In this document: piece after piece, positions 10,913 through 22,211 of the stretch
How the letters are laid out: each line of letters opens with the position of its first letter
Position numbering within the stretch: the first letter of the stretch is position 1
NCBI GenBank assembly: GCA_026182355.1
Contig: JAPFBL010000600.1
Coordinates: 62,001 to 126,000, forward strand
Length of the DNA: 64,000 bases
Origin: Hermatobates lingyangjiaoensis
Taxonomy: Eukaryota; Arthropoda; Insecta; Hemiptera; Hermatobatidae
Direction of reading: 5' to 3'
Program-made: the position numbers and the translations under genes
The notes under the pieces: generated by a model
What the model was told of the DNA's origin: nothing
Databases searched by the model: none
The model's input: only the letters and a program-made list of their open reading frames with translations

Positions 10913-11769
10913 TTCTTCTGTTTGATACTAACTAGAAGGAAGACCAGAAGCACAGAGGGTCCAAAAAGCGCAACCTTGTAGGACCCAACCTCCCACAAGT
11001 ACCACAAAGGACCCCAAAAAAAAAAAACTGTCCTGAAAAAGTAGAAAGGAAGTCACATTCTCCTGAAACGTAGGGAGCCTGAATGGATGGTTTGTGCAGA
11101 TTTATGCATCAAACAGAAAACAGCTTTCACCACTGGACCCAGCTAAAGTGCTGAGCTTCTTAGAGGCGTTGAAGCTAACTGCTGGGGTACTTTAGTACAA
11201 TAGGGAGGGAAGTACAATAGTTTTTAAGAATACAGTTTTAAAACAATACAGGTCAGTATTATCAAATTACTGATAAACATAAATTCAGGGATAATAATAT
11301 TTAAAGGATTTTAAAATCATGAAGAATGAGAACACAAATGATATATATATGTATATATATAATATATATATATATATATTATAACATTTAATTATCTTAA
11401 GAAATATGTAATATTGTTCGTAATTATTTTGTCAGAATATAAAAAAAAACCGTTCTTACAATATTAACACTGTACACTGGATATACATGGTCAATAATTC
11501 AAATACACTATAAATTATAATATTGAAATATTATACACATTGTAATAACGAGTGACTGTGAGAGAGAGGGGGGGGAGGGGGATTTTCTTTTGTCGATTCA
11601 GTCCAGAATGATTTTAGGCGGGAAAAACCTGAAGAGGTATTTTACTGGAAAACCTGAAACAAAATGATCTAAGTCAAATCAGGTTATAGATAAATAAGAA
11701 ACACAGCTTGAGAAATTGTTCACTATACGTGATTATGGTGTCACTAGATTCAGGAGTTGGCAACCTTTT

Positions 11770-13350
11770 AACACCAAAAGAGCCATTTGAACCCAGTTTC
11801 CACAGTAATAAAAAAAAAACAACTGAGAAACCGCAAATACTTTTTGACATCTAAAATTTTGGATTTTAACTTTAGAACCAACTTAGAAACACCAAAAGAG
11901 CCATTTGAACCCAGTTTCCACAGTAATAAAAAAAAAAACTGAAAACCGCAAATACTTTTTGACATCTAAAATTTTGGATTTTAACTTTAGAACCAATTTA
12001 GAAACACCAAAAGAGCCATTTGAACCCAGTTTCCACAGTAATTAAAAAAAAAACTGAAAACCGCAAATACTTTTTGACATCTAAAATTTTGGATTTTAAC
12101 TTTAGAACCAACTCAAAACACCAAAAGAGCCATTTGAACCCAGTTTCCACAGTAATAAAAAAAAAACAACTGAGAAACCGCAAATACTTTTTGACATCTA
12201 AAATTTTGGATTTTAACTTTAGAACCAACTTAGAAACACCAAAAGAGCCATTTGAACCCAGTTTCCACAGTAAAAAAAAAAACAACTGAAAACCGCAAAT
12301 ACTTTTTGACCTCTAAAATTTTGGATTTTAACTTTAGAACCAACTTAAAACACCAAAAGAGCCATTTGAACCCTGTTTCCACAGTAAAAAAAAAAAAACA
12401 ACTGAAAACCGCAAATACTTTTTGACCTCTAAAATTTTGGATTTTAACTTTAGAACCAACTTAAAACACCAATAGAGCCATTTGAACCCAGTTTCCACAG
12501 TAATAAAAAAACAACTGAAAACCACAAATACTTTTTGACCTCTAAAATTTTGGATTTTAACTTTAGAACCAACTTAGAAACACCAAAAGAGCCATTTGAA
12601 CCCAGTTTCCACAGTAAAAAAAAAAAACAACTGAAAACCGCAAATACTTTTTGACCTCTAAAATTTTGGATTTTAACTTTAGAACCAACTTAGAAACACC
12701 AAAAGAGCCATTTGAACCCTGTTTCCACAGTAAAAAAAAAAAACAACTGAAAACCGCAAATACTTTTTGACCTCTAAAATTTTGGATTTTAACTTTAGAA
12801 AGAACTTAGAAACACCAAAAGAGCCATTTGAACCCAGTTTCCACAGTAATAAAAAAAAAAAACTGAAAACCGCAAATACTTTTTGACATCTAAAATTTTG
12901 GATTTTAACTTTAGAACCAACTTAGAAACACCAAAAGAGCCATTTGAACCCAGTTTCCACAGTAATAAAAAAAAAACAACTGAGAAACCGCAAATACTTT
13001 TTGACATCTAAAATTTTGGATTTTAACTTTAGAACCAACTTAGAAACACCAAAAGAGCCATTTGAACCCAGTTTCCACAGTAATAAAAAAAAAAACTGAA
13101 AACCGCAAATACTTTTTGACATCTAAAATTTTGGATTTTAACTTTAGAACCAATTTAGAAACACCAAAAGAGCCATTTGAACCCAGTTTCCACAGTAATT
13201 AAAAAAAAACTGAAAACCGCAAATACTTTTTGACATCTAAAATTTTGGATTTTAACTTTAGAACCAACTTAGAAACACCAAAAGAGCCGTTTGAACCCAG
13301 TTTCCACATAAAAAAAAAAAAACCAACTGAGAACCAAAAATACTTTTTGA
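11770..13350. repeat. 115-118-bp tandem array inside the hAT-like element
   Basis: About 13 units, each with AACACCAAAAGAGCCATTTG, CCCAGTTTCCACAGTAA, a poly-A run of varying length and CTAAAATTTTGGATTTTAAC. The first unit starts at the element's own left end (the terminal repeat continues into AACACCAAAAGAGCC), so the array grew out of subterminal transposon sequence. The poly-A runs disrupt the open frames, which are not genes. Confidence 0.9.
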
Positions 13351-13443
13351 CATTTAAAATGGAGAAAAACGTATTTATTAGAAACTATAAAATAAACATA
13401 CACTTATTAGTACTTTGACTACTCTTTTAAAGATGGGCTATAT

Positions 13444-13902
13444 CAGTGTTTCCCAAAGTGGGCGCTACCCCCCCCCCCCCCCCCCCTGGGTGCGGTGCTT
13501 TCATATCGGGGGGCGGTAATGCAAAAAGGAGCGGGAATTATTTCCATACCTTGAAAATGTTCATGCAATATAATTTCTAAATTTAAGTGAAAACACGACA
13601 TGTAAACTTCTAGGAAACAGTTTCTTAAAATTATTTCTTTTGATGATTCATTTTTATGTTAAAAGTATATTCTCTCTTAAGTTTCTTTTATTGTGTATTA
13701 ATTCTTTTGCATAAATATGCTATGAAACAATACATCTATTGGATTCTAAGTAAATATTCGATTAGTAATTATTTTAATTTAATTATTAAAATGTGACTCA
13801 TTTGGTTATTTAGTCTAGGAATCTGATTATTATTCAAGGGTGTTGAGTTATAGGTTTATGGACCCAAGGGGGCGGTCACTCGAGAAAGTTTGGGAAACAC
13901 TG
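13444..13902. mobile_element. nested 459-base hAT-like MITE
   Basis: The ends are CAGTGTTTCCCAAAGTGG and the inverted CAGTGTTTCCCAAACTTTC. The flanking 8-mers are GGCTATAT (13436-13443) and GTCTATAT (13903-13910), seven of eight identical. A run of about 18 C lies just inside the left end. No coding sequence. It inserted into the larger element, so it is younger. Confidence 0.75.
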
Positions 13903-14439
13903 GTCTATATAAAGTGTTGCTTATAAAATCCACAAAGTGCTACAGAGAGTACAAAGTGCTAGTCAGTGTTAGAGGTGCAGCAATCAAATGAATCTGCCCA
14001 AGCATCATATAACGATCTATTTTCCTCTGATATTTTTCTTTTCTTAGATGTCTCTATATCTGTGCCTTGTTGGGGTTGAAAGTTGAGATGGCGTTCGGGC
14101 GGGAATACCGGCTTACGCGAGCATAGCGTTTATTTTGAGCTACAAAAAAACAATAAAATATACTCTTTTTTTTTTAATATCTTAACATTTAATATTTCAA
14201 GATCACATAAGATATTCCAATTTAGAACTATAAGAATAAAAAAATAACTAACACAAATAATACATATCAATACTTTTTTAAAGTGATTTATTTTCCCAAG
14301 CCACTTGGAGCCGCAGTGTAAGCATGAAAGAGGCGCAGGTTGCCGACCCCTGCACTAGATGCATTGTAGTTTCTCTTGTTTCGAGGATAGGGTAAAGTAG
14401 GTGAGTGACGGTTAGAACAGGTTAGGTTACTGTAGGTTA

Positions 14440-15560
14440 GATATTGTTGAATGGCCGACCCCCTAAAGAGGTCTACAGTTTTAGGTCTACCGCAGGATCC
14501 TTGAGGATTCGGTCGACCCCCTACAAGAGGGAAAGTACCCGTTACCCCGGGATCAGGGGTGGCAATGATTTGACTCCTCTGGGCCTCGTTTTGGATGCTC
14601 CTGGACTAGTAAGTTGGAAAGAAGGGATTAAAACCCCTTGTTGGCCAAACGCCACCTGGCAGTAAGGACTTGGTGGGAGGAGATCTTGCCTCGCTCTATG
14701 TTAGATTGAATGCTTGAAGGGAGGGTCCCATTCACACCCATCCCGAGTTCCGTTAGAGCCAAAAGGAAAGCAACTACCAGTGTTCCAGCCCACTTAGCAG
14801 AGACGATGGTCCGTACCTAATGGTAAAGGCTGGGGTCTAGCTCCCCCGGATGCTAAGCAGGCATCCTCACGAGAAGAGACTGCTCCTCACGCAGCGACCC
14901 GAAGGTCTACCCAACCAGGGTGAGAACCACAACCACTACGAGTCCGACCTCAAGGGCGGGTTGGAGAGAAAAACTCTTCCAGGGGCCCCCGCCACCCGTA
15001 GTACCGACTTATTTTAAGAGTTTCGGATCAAACTCCGGACCGAGGTCCTACTGAACCTGCTCAGCTGCAGGTAAGGTCAGTGGCCCTTATTGCCCCCGGT
15101 GATCTCACGTGTAAAGCCAATGCAGTTATGGGCTAACTGCACGGCCCCGGGAGTGGCACTAATGTTGCCCGGTTCAAGAACCTCGTGGAGTTTAAGCCAT
15201 CCAGCCTATGGAAGAGACTGCATGGCCCCACTAAGGGCGGGTGGACTGATGAGTGTCAGTTTGGAAGACCCAATACCGAAATAATGCTGAACAAGGCTAC
15301 CATTTTGACACTCTTTAAGAAAACCTTTTAAACTCTCAAGAGAGAGGCTACCCGTTTTGATCTATTGTCGTGTACCTGGATTGTCAGATCATACCACGAA
15401 ATATAGCAGAGCAGGTCGATGTTTTTAGCGTGGTGCCCTTTAGCCATTCGGCGTAGCACCAGCGTCACACAAAGGAGGGACCGCCAGTACGCCGCCGAAT
15501 GCCCGAGGTGGACCTCGCGGAGGCGGGCATCCACGACTGACATCACACAATTAATTATAA
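14440..15560. repeat. GC-rich dispersed repeat, unknown family
   Basis: This stretch is much richer in GC than its surroundings. Pieces recur elsewhere: 14820-15080 matches the complement of 38520-38830 (shared CTACTGAACCTGCTCAGCTG), and 15480-15530 resembles 39260-39300 and 39660-39720 (shared CCGAGGTGGACC). Short open frames occur on both strands but none resembles a known domain. It is likely non-coding sequence of a retroelement; I cannot name it. Confidence 0.5.
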
Positions 15561-15990
15561 CTAAGAATTTCATCTAATGGCCTGTTACTAAAATTTTAGA
15601 CATCATTTGGAATCAATAACTGTTACAACATAATCTGGAACTATTAATTATAACTAAACAAACATTTGAAAAAAAAATGGGAGTCAGGGTCAGGCCCGCT
15701 GCAGCGCCAAGGTTCTTCTGGCTCTTCCAATGGCATATATGAAGTCTATGAAAGCGTTATACCTGTGTTGACCTTTATACGCTCCAAGCCCTTTCAGGTC
15801 ATATCGTTTTAAATCAAGTCAGGTTGTCTTTTTACGATTTGCCCTTTAGCCGTCCCATGCACCCATGGCGACGCGAAAGCGTCATACCACCCCGTACCGC
15901 CCAACGGGGGTAGTTTAGGTTTGGTTACTGTTTGGTACTGTTGTCAGATTTTTTAGAGAAAGCAGACAGTAATGGTAAACATACCCTACA
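15560..15990. other. intergenic or 3' flanking sequence
   Basis: Mixed-composition sequence with no element ends, arrays or coding frame that I recognise. It lies just downstream of the last exon of the minus-strand gene and would include its 3' UTR. I see no clear AATAAA signal within about 150 bases of the stop. Confidence 0.4.
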
Positions 15991-15997
15991 CATCTCT

Positions 15998-16117
15998 TCA
16001 GTTCGCAGGGGACTGGTTGAATCGGGCAGCAATTCTTGATTTAGGCGCTTGCCTCTTCCTCCAATCAGATCTTCCGCTTGGACTATTGTTCATTGTATCT
16101 GCTCCTTGTGCTTGAGA
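15998..16117 (-). CDS. last exon of the minus-strand gene
   Basis: A good acceptor (TTCTTGTTTAG, AG at 16119-16118) opens a 40-codon frame that begins SQAQGADTMNNSPSGRSDWR and ends FNQSPAN and TGA at 16000-15998. It starts in phase 0, matching the phase-0 end of the exon at 20209-20006. The SDWRKR motif here echoes QDWRKR in that exon, which supports both belonging to one protein. A GT (GGGTATGT, about 15984) lies past the stop and could be used in another isoform. The tail is basic and looks disordered. Function unknown. Confidence 0.6.
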   Translation of the reverse strand, partial: SQAQGADTMNNSPSGRSDWRKRQAPKSRIAARFNQSPAN

Positions 16118-16539
16118 CTAAACAAGAAATACAATAATCAATATACTACAGAAAAGTTGTGAAATGTCAATTGTAAAAACCTAAAACCTATCCTATTAAA
16201 CATGCCAAGATTAATTTACACTTTTTTTTTTTTTTATGTATTTCCTAATAATTGAAGTTCTGGTCCCAAAAAATTATTAAAACATAAACAGGAAGGTAGC
16301 TTCCTCCATTAGACTGGAATTATTAAATATTTTTTTAAATATTGAACAATTATTTTGATAGCTTTGCGAGACTTTTTAGACAAAAAATATATTATTTTTT
16401 TTAATAATACAGGAAACCAAACCTAAGAATATACGGGGTAAAAAAATTAAGTTAGTAGGAAGTTCATGGAGTCTGTGCTTCATATGTCTGTTAGTAAGTA
16501 TCCACTGACGTCATCTGCTTGATATATCAAGTAGTGTCA

Positions 16540-17045
16540 CTTTTCTACGGCTCATAAGTCAGCTAGGGTCACTTAACCATGAATCATATCTCTTCTAGGG
16601 TCACTTAATCATGGTTCATATGTGAGCTAGGGTCACTTAAACATGAATCATATGTCTTCTAGGGTCACTTAATCATGGCTCATACGTCAGCTAGCTAAGG
16701 TCACTTGAGTAATATGTTTTCTAGGGTCACTTAATCATGGCTCATATGTCAGTTAGGTTCACTAACAATGAAGCATGTGTCTTCTAGGGTCACTTGTCCA
16801 TGACTGTTATGTCTGCTAGTGTCACTTAACCATTGAACATACCTCTTCTAGGGTCACTTGTCCATGGCTATTAAGTCTATAGTGTCACTTAACCATTAAT
16901 AATACGTCTTCTAGGGTCACTTGTCCATGGCTATTATGTATTGCTAGTTCCACTTAACCATTAATCATACGTCTCTAGGGTCACTTGTAAAATGGATATT
17001 ATGTTTGCTAGTGTCACTCAACTAAGGCTCATATATACACTAGTG
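16540..17045. repeat. ~59-bp degenerate tandem repeat (TCTAGGGTCACTT family)
   Basis: Units of about 55-60 bases share CTTCTAGGGTCACTT and CATGGCTCATATGTC. The same family resumes at about 17310-17400 and 18215-18440, so a PLE palindrome and a LINE fragment have inserted into one array. Strong divergence between units makes it one of the older arrays here. Confidence 0.8.
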
Positions 17046-17096
17046 TAACATATATACACATCAATGATCAAACCACAGTAAAAAATGGGAAAACAA

Positions 17097-17139
17097 GACT
17101 AAGATCTTTCAACCGTAACAAGCGGTCTTCGTCAGAGTC
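17097..17139 (-). ncRNA. hammerhead ribozyme motif, family D, left arm
   Basis: Minus strand: stem I GACT/AGTC, CTGACGA (17135-17129), stem II ACCG/CGGT with A-G and T flanks, GAAA (17110-17107), self-complementary stem III AGATCT, and T at the cleavage site. All core bases fit. A stem III this short is known from PLE hammerheads, which can act as dimers. Confidence 0.75.
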
Positions 17140-17173
17140 AAAAACCCAACTGAGTTTTTTCAGTTGGGTTTTT

Positions 17174-17216
17174 GACTCTGACGAAGACCACTTGTTACGG
17201 TTGAAAGATCTTAGTC
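17174..17216 (+). ncRNA. hammerhead ribozyme motif, family D, right arm
   Basis: CTGACGA at 17178-17184 and GAAA at 17203-17206, with stem I GACT/AGTC and stem III AGATCT as in the left arm. One stem II loop base differs (CCACTTG against CCGCTTG), showing the arms have begun to diverge. Confidence 0.75.
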
Positions 17217-17404
17217 TTGTTTTCCCATTTCTTATTGTGGTTTGATCATTGATTGTTATTTCACGTGTTTATGTGAAATCTTTTTATACATACACATATA
17301 TAACAAATGTTGTAGGGTCACTTGTCCATGGCTACTATGTATGATAGTGTCAGTTTACGCACTTAAGAACCATGAATATGTCTTCTAGGTTTAATTGTCA
17401 TGGA

Positions 17405-18213
17405 TCACATTTTCGTACTGGTTCAATAGTTGGAAGCTTGAAGTCAACCCAGCAAAGAGCATCCACATACAATTCAGTAAAAGAACACCAAAGCAACCTC
17501 CCTCCAGTATTCAATGGTCGCCAGTTAATACCTTATAAAACCCAGGCCAAATACCTAGGCATAATAATTGACAGCCGACTCACCTTCAAACACCATCTAA
17601 ATAATAGATACACATTGGGTCTGGCACTAATGTCAAATTTGTACCCTATCCTGAAGTCAAAGAATACTCCACAGGTAGTAAAGGACCTCATTTATAAGGT
17701 GGTAATTAGGGCTAGCATTACTTATGGATGCTCGACCTGGTTACAAGCCGACAGAACAAATAAAACCCTGATACAGGTAGTTCAAAACAAATGTGCACGC
17801 CTTATGGCCTGGGGCAGTTTGGTACACCTGAAATGTGGATATTCAAAGAGACCTCAGATTAGAATCAATTGACGAATTCACAAATAGACTGGTGGCCAAT
17901 GAGGACACGAAAATCCCACCCCATCCAAACCCCCTTGTACAGAGCCTATCCCTAAGAACTCCCCAACCATATCCATCATAGACGCTGTTGTTGAAATAGA
18001 AAGCCAACCCTAGACTGAGTACATTTCACGTCTTAAGAAGAGCAGATGACCACGAAATAATGTATAATGAATACCAAACAAAAGACTACAGACAGTTACT
18101 GACTCCACAAACACAGTAGTATAAGAATTCAGCAGTAGTAGGTCCATGACCTGGAACTGCAAATTACAACGCAAACTGCAATACGCGGAAAGAATCGTTG
18201 GTCTTTGGAACAC
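17405..18213 (+). pseudogene. jockey-like LINE reverse transcriptase 3' fragment
   Basis: The plus strand encodes the end of a non-LTR reverse transcriptase: NWFNSWKLEVNPAKSIHIQF, a frameshift near 17495, then YKTQAKYLGIIIDSRLTFKH, KVVIRASITYGCSTW and the C-terminal RDLRLESIDEFTNRLV in a third frame. YLG..ID..L.F..H and the ITYG.. block are typical of the jockey-clade thumb region. The catalytic palm is upstream and missing. The 3' part (18010-18213) matches the end of the LINE fragment at 53286-54095 (AGCAGTAGTAGGTCC block). The copy is 5'-truncated and lies inside the ~59-bp array. Confidence 0.75.
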
Positions 18214-18430
18214 ATGTCTGATAGTGTCAGTTAAATATGGCTCGTAAATCTGCCAGTGTCATTTAAGAACTATGAATCATAAGTCTTCTAGGTTCACTTG
18301 TCCTTGGGTCATAGTCTGCTAGTGTCAGTTAACCATGGATCACATGTCTATGAATCATATGACTTCTAGGTTCACTTGTCCTTGGGTCATAGTCTGCTAG
18401 TTTCAGTTAACCATTGATCACATGTCTGCT

Positions 18431-20005
18431 AGTGTCACTTCCCTCTTACTCACACGTCTGTCAGTAAGTGTCAGCAGTCCTCACCCCTAAGTCTCTTCAA
18501 TACCACACTCACCCTCTCCGACTCCCTCGTCTTCTGAGCCGTCACTAGCCTATCACTCACACGTCTGTCAGTAAGTGTCAGCAGTCCTCACCCCTAAGTC
18601 TCTTCAACCCCACACTCACCCTCTCCGACTCCCTCGTCTTCTGAGCCGTCACTAGCCTATCACTCACACGTCTGTCAGTAAGTGTCAGCAGTCCTCACCC
18701 CTAAGTCTCTTCAATACCACACTCACCCTCTCCGACTCCCTCGTCTTCTGAGCCGTCACTAGCCTATCACTCACACGTCTGTCAGTAAGTGTCAGCAGTC
18801 CTCACCCCTAAGTCTCTTCAATACCACACTCACCCTCTCCGACTCCCTCGTCTTCTGAGCCGTCACTAGCCTATCACTCACACGTCTGTCAGTAAGTGTC
18901 AGCAGTCCTCACCACTAAGTCTCTTCAATACCCCACACTCACCCTCTCGACTCCCTCGTCTTCTGAGCCGTCACTAGCCTATCACTCACACGTCTGTCAG
19001 TAAGTGTCAGCAGTCCTCACCCCTAAGTCTCTTCAATACCACACTCACCCTCTCAGACTCCCTCGTCTTCTGAGCCGTCACTAGCCTATCACTCACACGT
19101 CTGTCAGTAAGTGTCAGCAGTCCTCACCCCTAAGTCTCTTCAATACCACACTCACCCTCTCCGACTCCCTCGTCTTCTGAGCCGTCACTAGCCTATCACT
19201 CACACGTCTGTCAGTAAGTGTCAGCAGTCCTCACCCCTAAGTCTCTTCAATACCACACTCACCCTCTCAGACTCCCTCGTCTTCTAAGCCGTCACTAGCC
19301 TATCACTCACACGTCTGTCAGTAAGTGTCAGCAGTCCTCACCCCTAAGTCTCTTCAATACCACACTCACCCTCTCCGACTCCCTCTGAGCCGTCACTAGC
19401 CTATCACTCACACGTCTGTCAGTAAGTGTCAGCAGTCCTCACTCCTAAGTCTCTCCAATACCACACTCACCCTCTCAGACTCCCTCGTCTTCTGAGCCGT
19501 CACTAGCCTATCACTCACACGTCTGTCAGTAAGTGTCAGCAGTCCTCACCCCTAAGTCTCTTCAATACCACACTCACCCTCTCCGACTCCCTCGTCTTCT
19601 GAGCCGTCACTAGCCTATCACTCACACGTCTGTCAGTAAGTGTCAGCAGTCCTCACCCCTAAGTCTCTTCAACCCCACACTCACCCTCTCCGACTCCCTC
19701 GTCTTCTGAGCCGTCACTAGCCTATCACTCACACGTCTGTCAGTAAGTGTCAGCAGTCCTCACCCCTAAGTCTCTTCAATACCACACTCACCCTCTCCGA
19801 CTCCCTCGTCTTCTGAGCCGTCACTAGCCTATCACTCACACGTCTGTCAGTAAGTGTCAGCAGTCCTCACCCCTAAGTCTCTTCAACCCCACACTCACCC
19901 TCTCAGACTCCCTCGTCTTCTGAGCCGTCACTAGCCTATCACTCACACGTCTGTCAGTAAGTGTCATCAGTCCTCACCCCTAAGTCTCTTCAATACCACA
20001 CTCAC
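18431..20005. repeat. 107-bp array carrying an exon tail and splice donor
   Basis: About 15 units of 107 bases (CTATCACTCACACGTCTGTC and CTCTTCAATACCACACTCAC among them). Read on the minus strand each unit contains AAGACGAGGGAGTCGGAGAG followed by G and GTGAGT, identical to the last 21 bases and donor of the exon at 20209-20006, then about 80 bases of intron. The array is therefore a duplication of that exon-intron junction. A weak AG (ACGGCTCAG) precedes the 21 bases in each unit. Confidence 0.85.
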
Positions 20006-20209
20006 CCTCTCCGACTCCCTCGTCTTCTGCGGCGTCACTCTCTGCGGAGGCTGCCATACTGGAGGTGGCTTTTTCTTCTCCTCATTCCCATCCGCAATCC
20101 TTTTCCGCCAATCTTGACTGCTATCACTTCCCGGTGGTTGTTTCTCATTCATCAACTTCTCCAGGGCTTCTTTCTTTGCCACTTGTAAAGGTATAAACGT
20201 TTTTGACCA
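20006..20209 (-). CDS. 204-base exon of the minus-strand gene
   Basis: This is the largest exon: acceptor TTTTGTTTTAG just upstream of 20209, donor GTGAGT at 20005-20000, 68 codons, phase 0 at both ends. It begins WSKTFIPLQVAKKEALEKLM, a predicted helix, then a Pro/Lys-rich part (EKKKPPPVWQPPQRV) and ends QKTRESER. QDWRKR in the middle recurs as SDWRKR in the last exon. No enzyme motif, signal peptide or membrane segment is seen; it looks like part of a cytoskeletal or scaffold-type protein, but that is only an impression. Its last 21 bases and donor are the seed of the 107-bp array immediately downstream. Confidence 0.75.
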
Positions 20210-20539
20210 CTAAAACAAAACCATTTCATACTTTTGTCTAATATCATATAAAAAATGATCCAGAAGTGCTCAAAGCACACAACTACTTCATTTTTTTAAT
20301 TCACTAATAAGAAAGAGTAATTCCCACACAAATAATACATTCATATAAACTCACAGAGAAAACACAGTTTCAAAAATAAATAATTTTAACCAAGTAAAAA
20401 AATAAAATATTTGCGATATTTCTATTTCTTTTTTAAATTTTACGAAAAAAAAAAAGGTTTGAATTTAATCATCTTTCAAAAGACGATTCAATAATATTTC
20501 TTAACAACATTGATTTTTCATAGGTAATAAATTTAGCTC

Positions 20540-20934
20540 CTGTCCAATCCACCTTGGAGTCCGGTGGTATTTATAAAATTCCGTGCAAAAATTGCCACAA
20601 AATTTATATTGATCAAACTGGTAAATCATTAAAGACAAGTGTAAAAGAACACCAATACAACGTAAGTAAACAGGAAAAAAGTAGTGCCTTATTCTTGCAT
20701 ATAAAAAATAAAAATCATCATATTGATTGGACTAATCTATATGATGATTAGCTTGATTAGCTTGAGCTAAATTAAATATTGACCTACGGAAAATAAATAT
20801 TGTTAAGAAATATTATTGAATCGTCTCTAATTAAATTTAATAGATCAAATATTATAAACATTAGTAATGGTCTCTTCAAACTTGATACTTTCGTTACGAG
20901 GGCAATAGCCTCTTCAAAGAGGGTTGACAGCTAG
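20540..20934 (+). pseudogene. PLE GIY-YIG endonuclease remnant, family D
   Basis: The plus strand encodes SGGIYKIPCKNCHKIYIDQT (GIY and a YIG turn with Gly changed to Asp), then VKEHQYN and SALFLHIKNKNHHIDW. After stops around 20748 another frame gives RNIIESSLIKFNRSNIINIS and FKLDTFVTRAI, typical of PLE C-termini, ending at TAG 20932-20934. The 3' UTR leads to the family D hammerhead at 21105, which ties family D to a PLE protein. The Gly loss in the YIG turn and the frame breaks mean it is dead. Confidence 0.7.
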
Positions 20935-21104
20935 CGGATAGTTTTTTACTTTTTCTTACTGTATTCCTTTGTTTCCCCAAACATCCCTTTCTGGACATTA
21001 GTCCTTTCCTGCACTTTCACCCTTTTAAAATAACACTCTTCCTTCCCACTCTTCTCAACTCCTCACCAGATGTTTTCTACATCTAGTGTTTTAGTTGGGT
21101 TTTT

Positions 21105-21141
21105 GACTCTGACGAAGACCGCTTGTTGAAAGATCTTAGTC
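21105..21141 (+). ncRNA. hammerhead motif of family D with stem II deletion
   Basis: CTGACGA at 21109-21115 and GAAA at 21128-21131 are kept, with stem I GACT/AGTC and stem III AGATCT. ACGGT of the 3' strand of stem II is deleted (TTGTTGAAA instead of TTGTTACGGTTGAAA), so this copy should not fold. The unit ends in (TA)n from about 21209. Confidence 0.65.
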
Positions 21142-21205
21142 TTGTTTTCCCATTTTCTTATTGTGGTTTGATCATTGATTGTCATTTCACGTGTTTATGT
21201 GAAAT

Positions 21206-21239
<34 letters not shown>

Positions 21240-21244
<5 letters not shown>

Positions 21245-21330
21245 CATACGAGTTCAAAATTCAAGAAGAGTAACACACAGAGTAAGGGAACACACTTACA
21301 TACTCAACATTTATATTATAATATATTATA
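21240..21330 (-). mobile_element. PLE family B end fragment
   Basis: GAAGAGTAACACACAGAGTA and ACACACTTACATACTCAA match the outer part of the family B unit at 22.96-23.03 kb. It breaks before the ribozyme core and is bounded by AT repeats on both sides. Confidence 0.55.
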
Positions 21331-21374
21331 TATTTATATATATATATATATAAGCCGTATGTATGACCGCCATA

Positions 21375-21770
21375 AATGAGTCACTGATACTGACCGAATT
21401 CAATAGTCACTGAATATTGACTGAATTAAATAGTCACTGAATATTGACTGAATTAAATAGTCACTGAATATTGACTAAGTTCAATAGTTACGGAATATTG
21501 ACTGAATGAAATAGTCACTGAATATTGACTGAATTAAATAGTCACTGAATATTGACTAAGTTCAATAGTTACTGAATATTGACTGAATTAAATAGTCACT
21601 GAATATTGACTGAATTAAATAGTCACTGAATATTGACTGAATTAAACAGTCACTGAATATTAACTGAATTAAATAGTCACTGAATATTGACTGAATTCAA
21701 TAGTCACTGAATATTGACTGAATTCAATAGTCACTGAATATTGACTGAATTCAATAGTCACTGAATATTG
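21375..21770. repeat. 27-bp tandem array
   Basis: About 15 copies of a 27-base unit containing CACTGAATATTGACTGAATT. It sits in an intron just downstream of the exon at 21848-21799. No splice junction is included in the unit. Confidence 0.9.
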
Positions 21771-21798
21771 TTTATAAAGAGATAAAAAGCAGTGTTAC

Positions 21799-21848
21799 CG
21801 CAGGTAAGAAGTCATTCCTCTCCTTAGGTATCTCTGGTCTCGGGGGTT
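21799..21848 (-). CDS. 50-base exon of the minus-strand gene
   Basis: Acceptor TTATGTGTTGCAG (CAG at 21851-21849) and donor GTAACA at 21798 downward. The exon adds two bases to a split Glu codon begun in the previous exon and then reads PPRPEIPKERNDFLPA, ending in phase 0. The upstream exon ends with one base and the downstream exon starts in phase 0, so both junctions fit. The other two frames are closed or do not fit. Confidence 0.7.
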
Positions 21849-21919
21849 CTGCAACACATAATAATTGCATTAGAAAGAAACTTCACAGGCACACCAAGGC
21901 TCTATATATAAGCCAGCCG

Positions 21920-21923
<4 letters not shown>

Positions 21924-21991
<68 letters not shown>
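21924..21991. repeat. long (TA)n microsatellite
   Basis: About 34 TA units, the longest pure tract in the window, ending exactly where a family B PLE end begins. Confidence 0.95.
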
Positions 21992-21993
<2 letters not shown>

Positions 21994-22113
21994 TTCAAAA
22001 ATGAAGAAAAACAACACACAGAGAAAGAGACACACTTACAAACTCAAATTTTCGGATGATCCATCTTCAGGAGAAAAGAGAATGGGCGACCAAGCACGCC
22101 GGAAACATAATAT
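21992..22113 (-). mobile_element. PLE family B end with hammerhead-like core
   Basis: Minus strand CTGAAGA (22070-22064), C, stem II GGAT/ATCC, GAAA (22053-22050), stem III AATT, stem I CTC/GAG. Both ends are (TA)n. It matches the arms of the 9 kb palindrome up to GCGTGCTTGG and is then truncated. Confidence 0.6.
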
Positions 22114-22211
22114 ATATATACACTTTTTCGTTGGAAATACGATCCAAAACGGACAAAAATAGTTTAATATAGACAAAGAAACATAGAGAAATCAAAAGAA
22201 CACACTTACAG

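Larger units (their letters stand above)
11750..14352. mobile_element. hAT-like element (2.6 kb) holding a minisatellite
   Basis: The left end reads CAGGAGTTGGCAACCTTT and the right end is the inverted form of CAGGGGTCGGCAACCTGCG. CACTAGAT occurs just outside both ends (11742-11749 and 14353-14360, offset by one base on the left). This fits the large hAT group whose ends read caggggtcggcaacc. It encodes no transposase; its left half is a ~117-bp array and a second hAT-like element is nested at 13444-13902. Confidence 0.65.
17062..17296. mobile_element. PLE family D inverted pair
   Basis: Two family D terminal units face away from each other around a centre near 17157 (CCCAACTGAG/CTCAGTTGGG type palindrome). 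Each carries a full hammerhead core. The right unit continues through TTGTGGTTTGATCATTGATT and the self-complementary TTTCACGTG segment. It splits the ~59-bp array. Confidence 0.75.

Noticed and set aside
14444..15284. Open frames of 64-73 residues as genes
   Set aside because: They lie in a dispersed GC-rich repeat whose other copies do not keep these frames.
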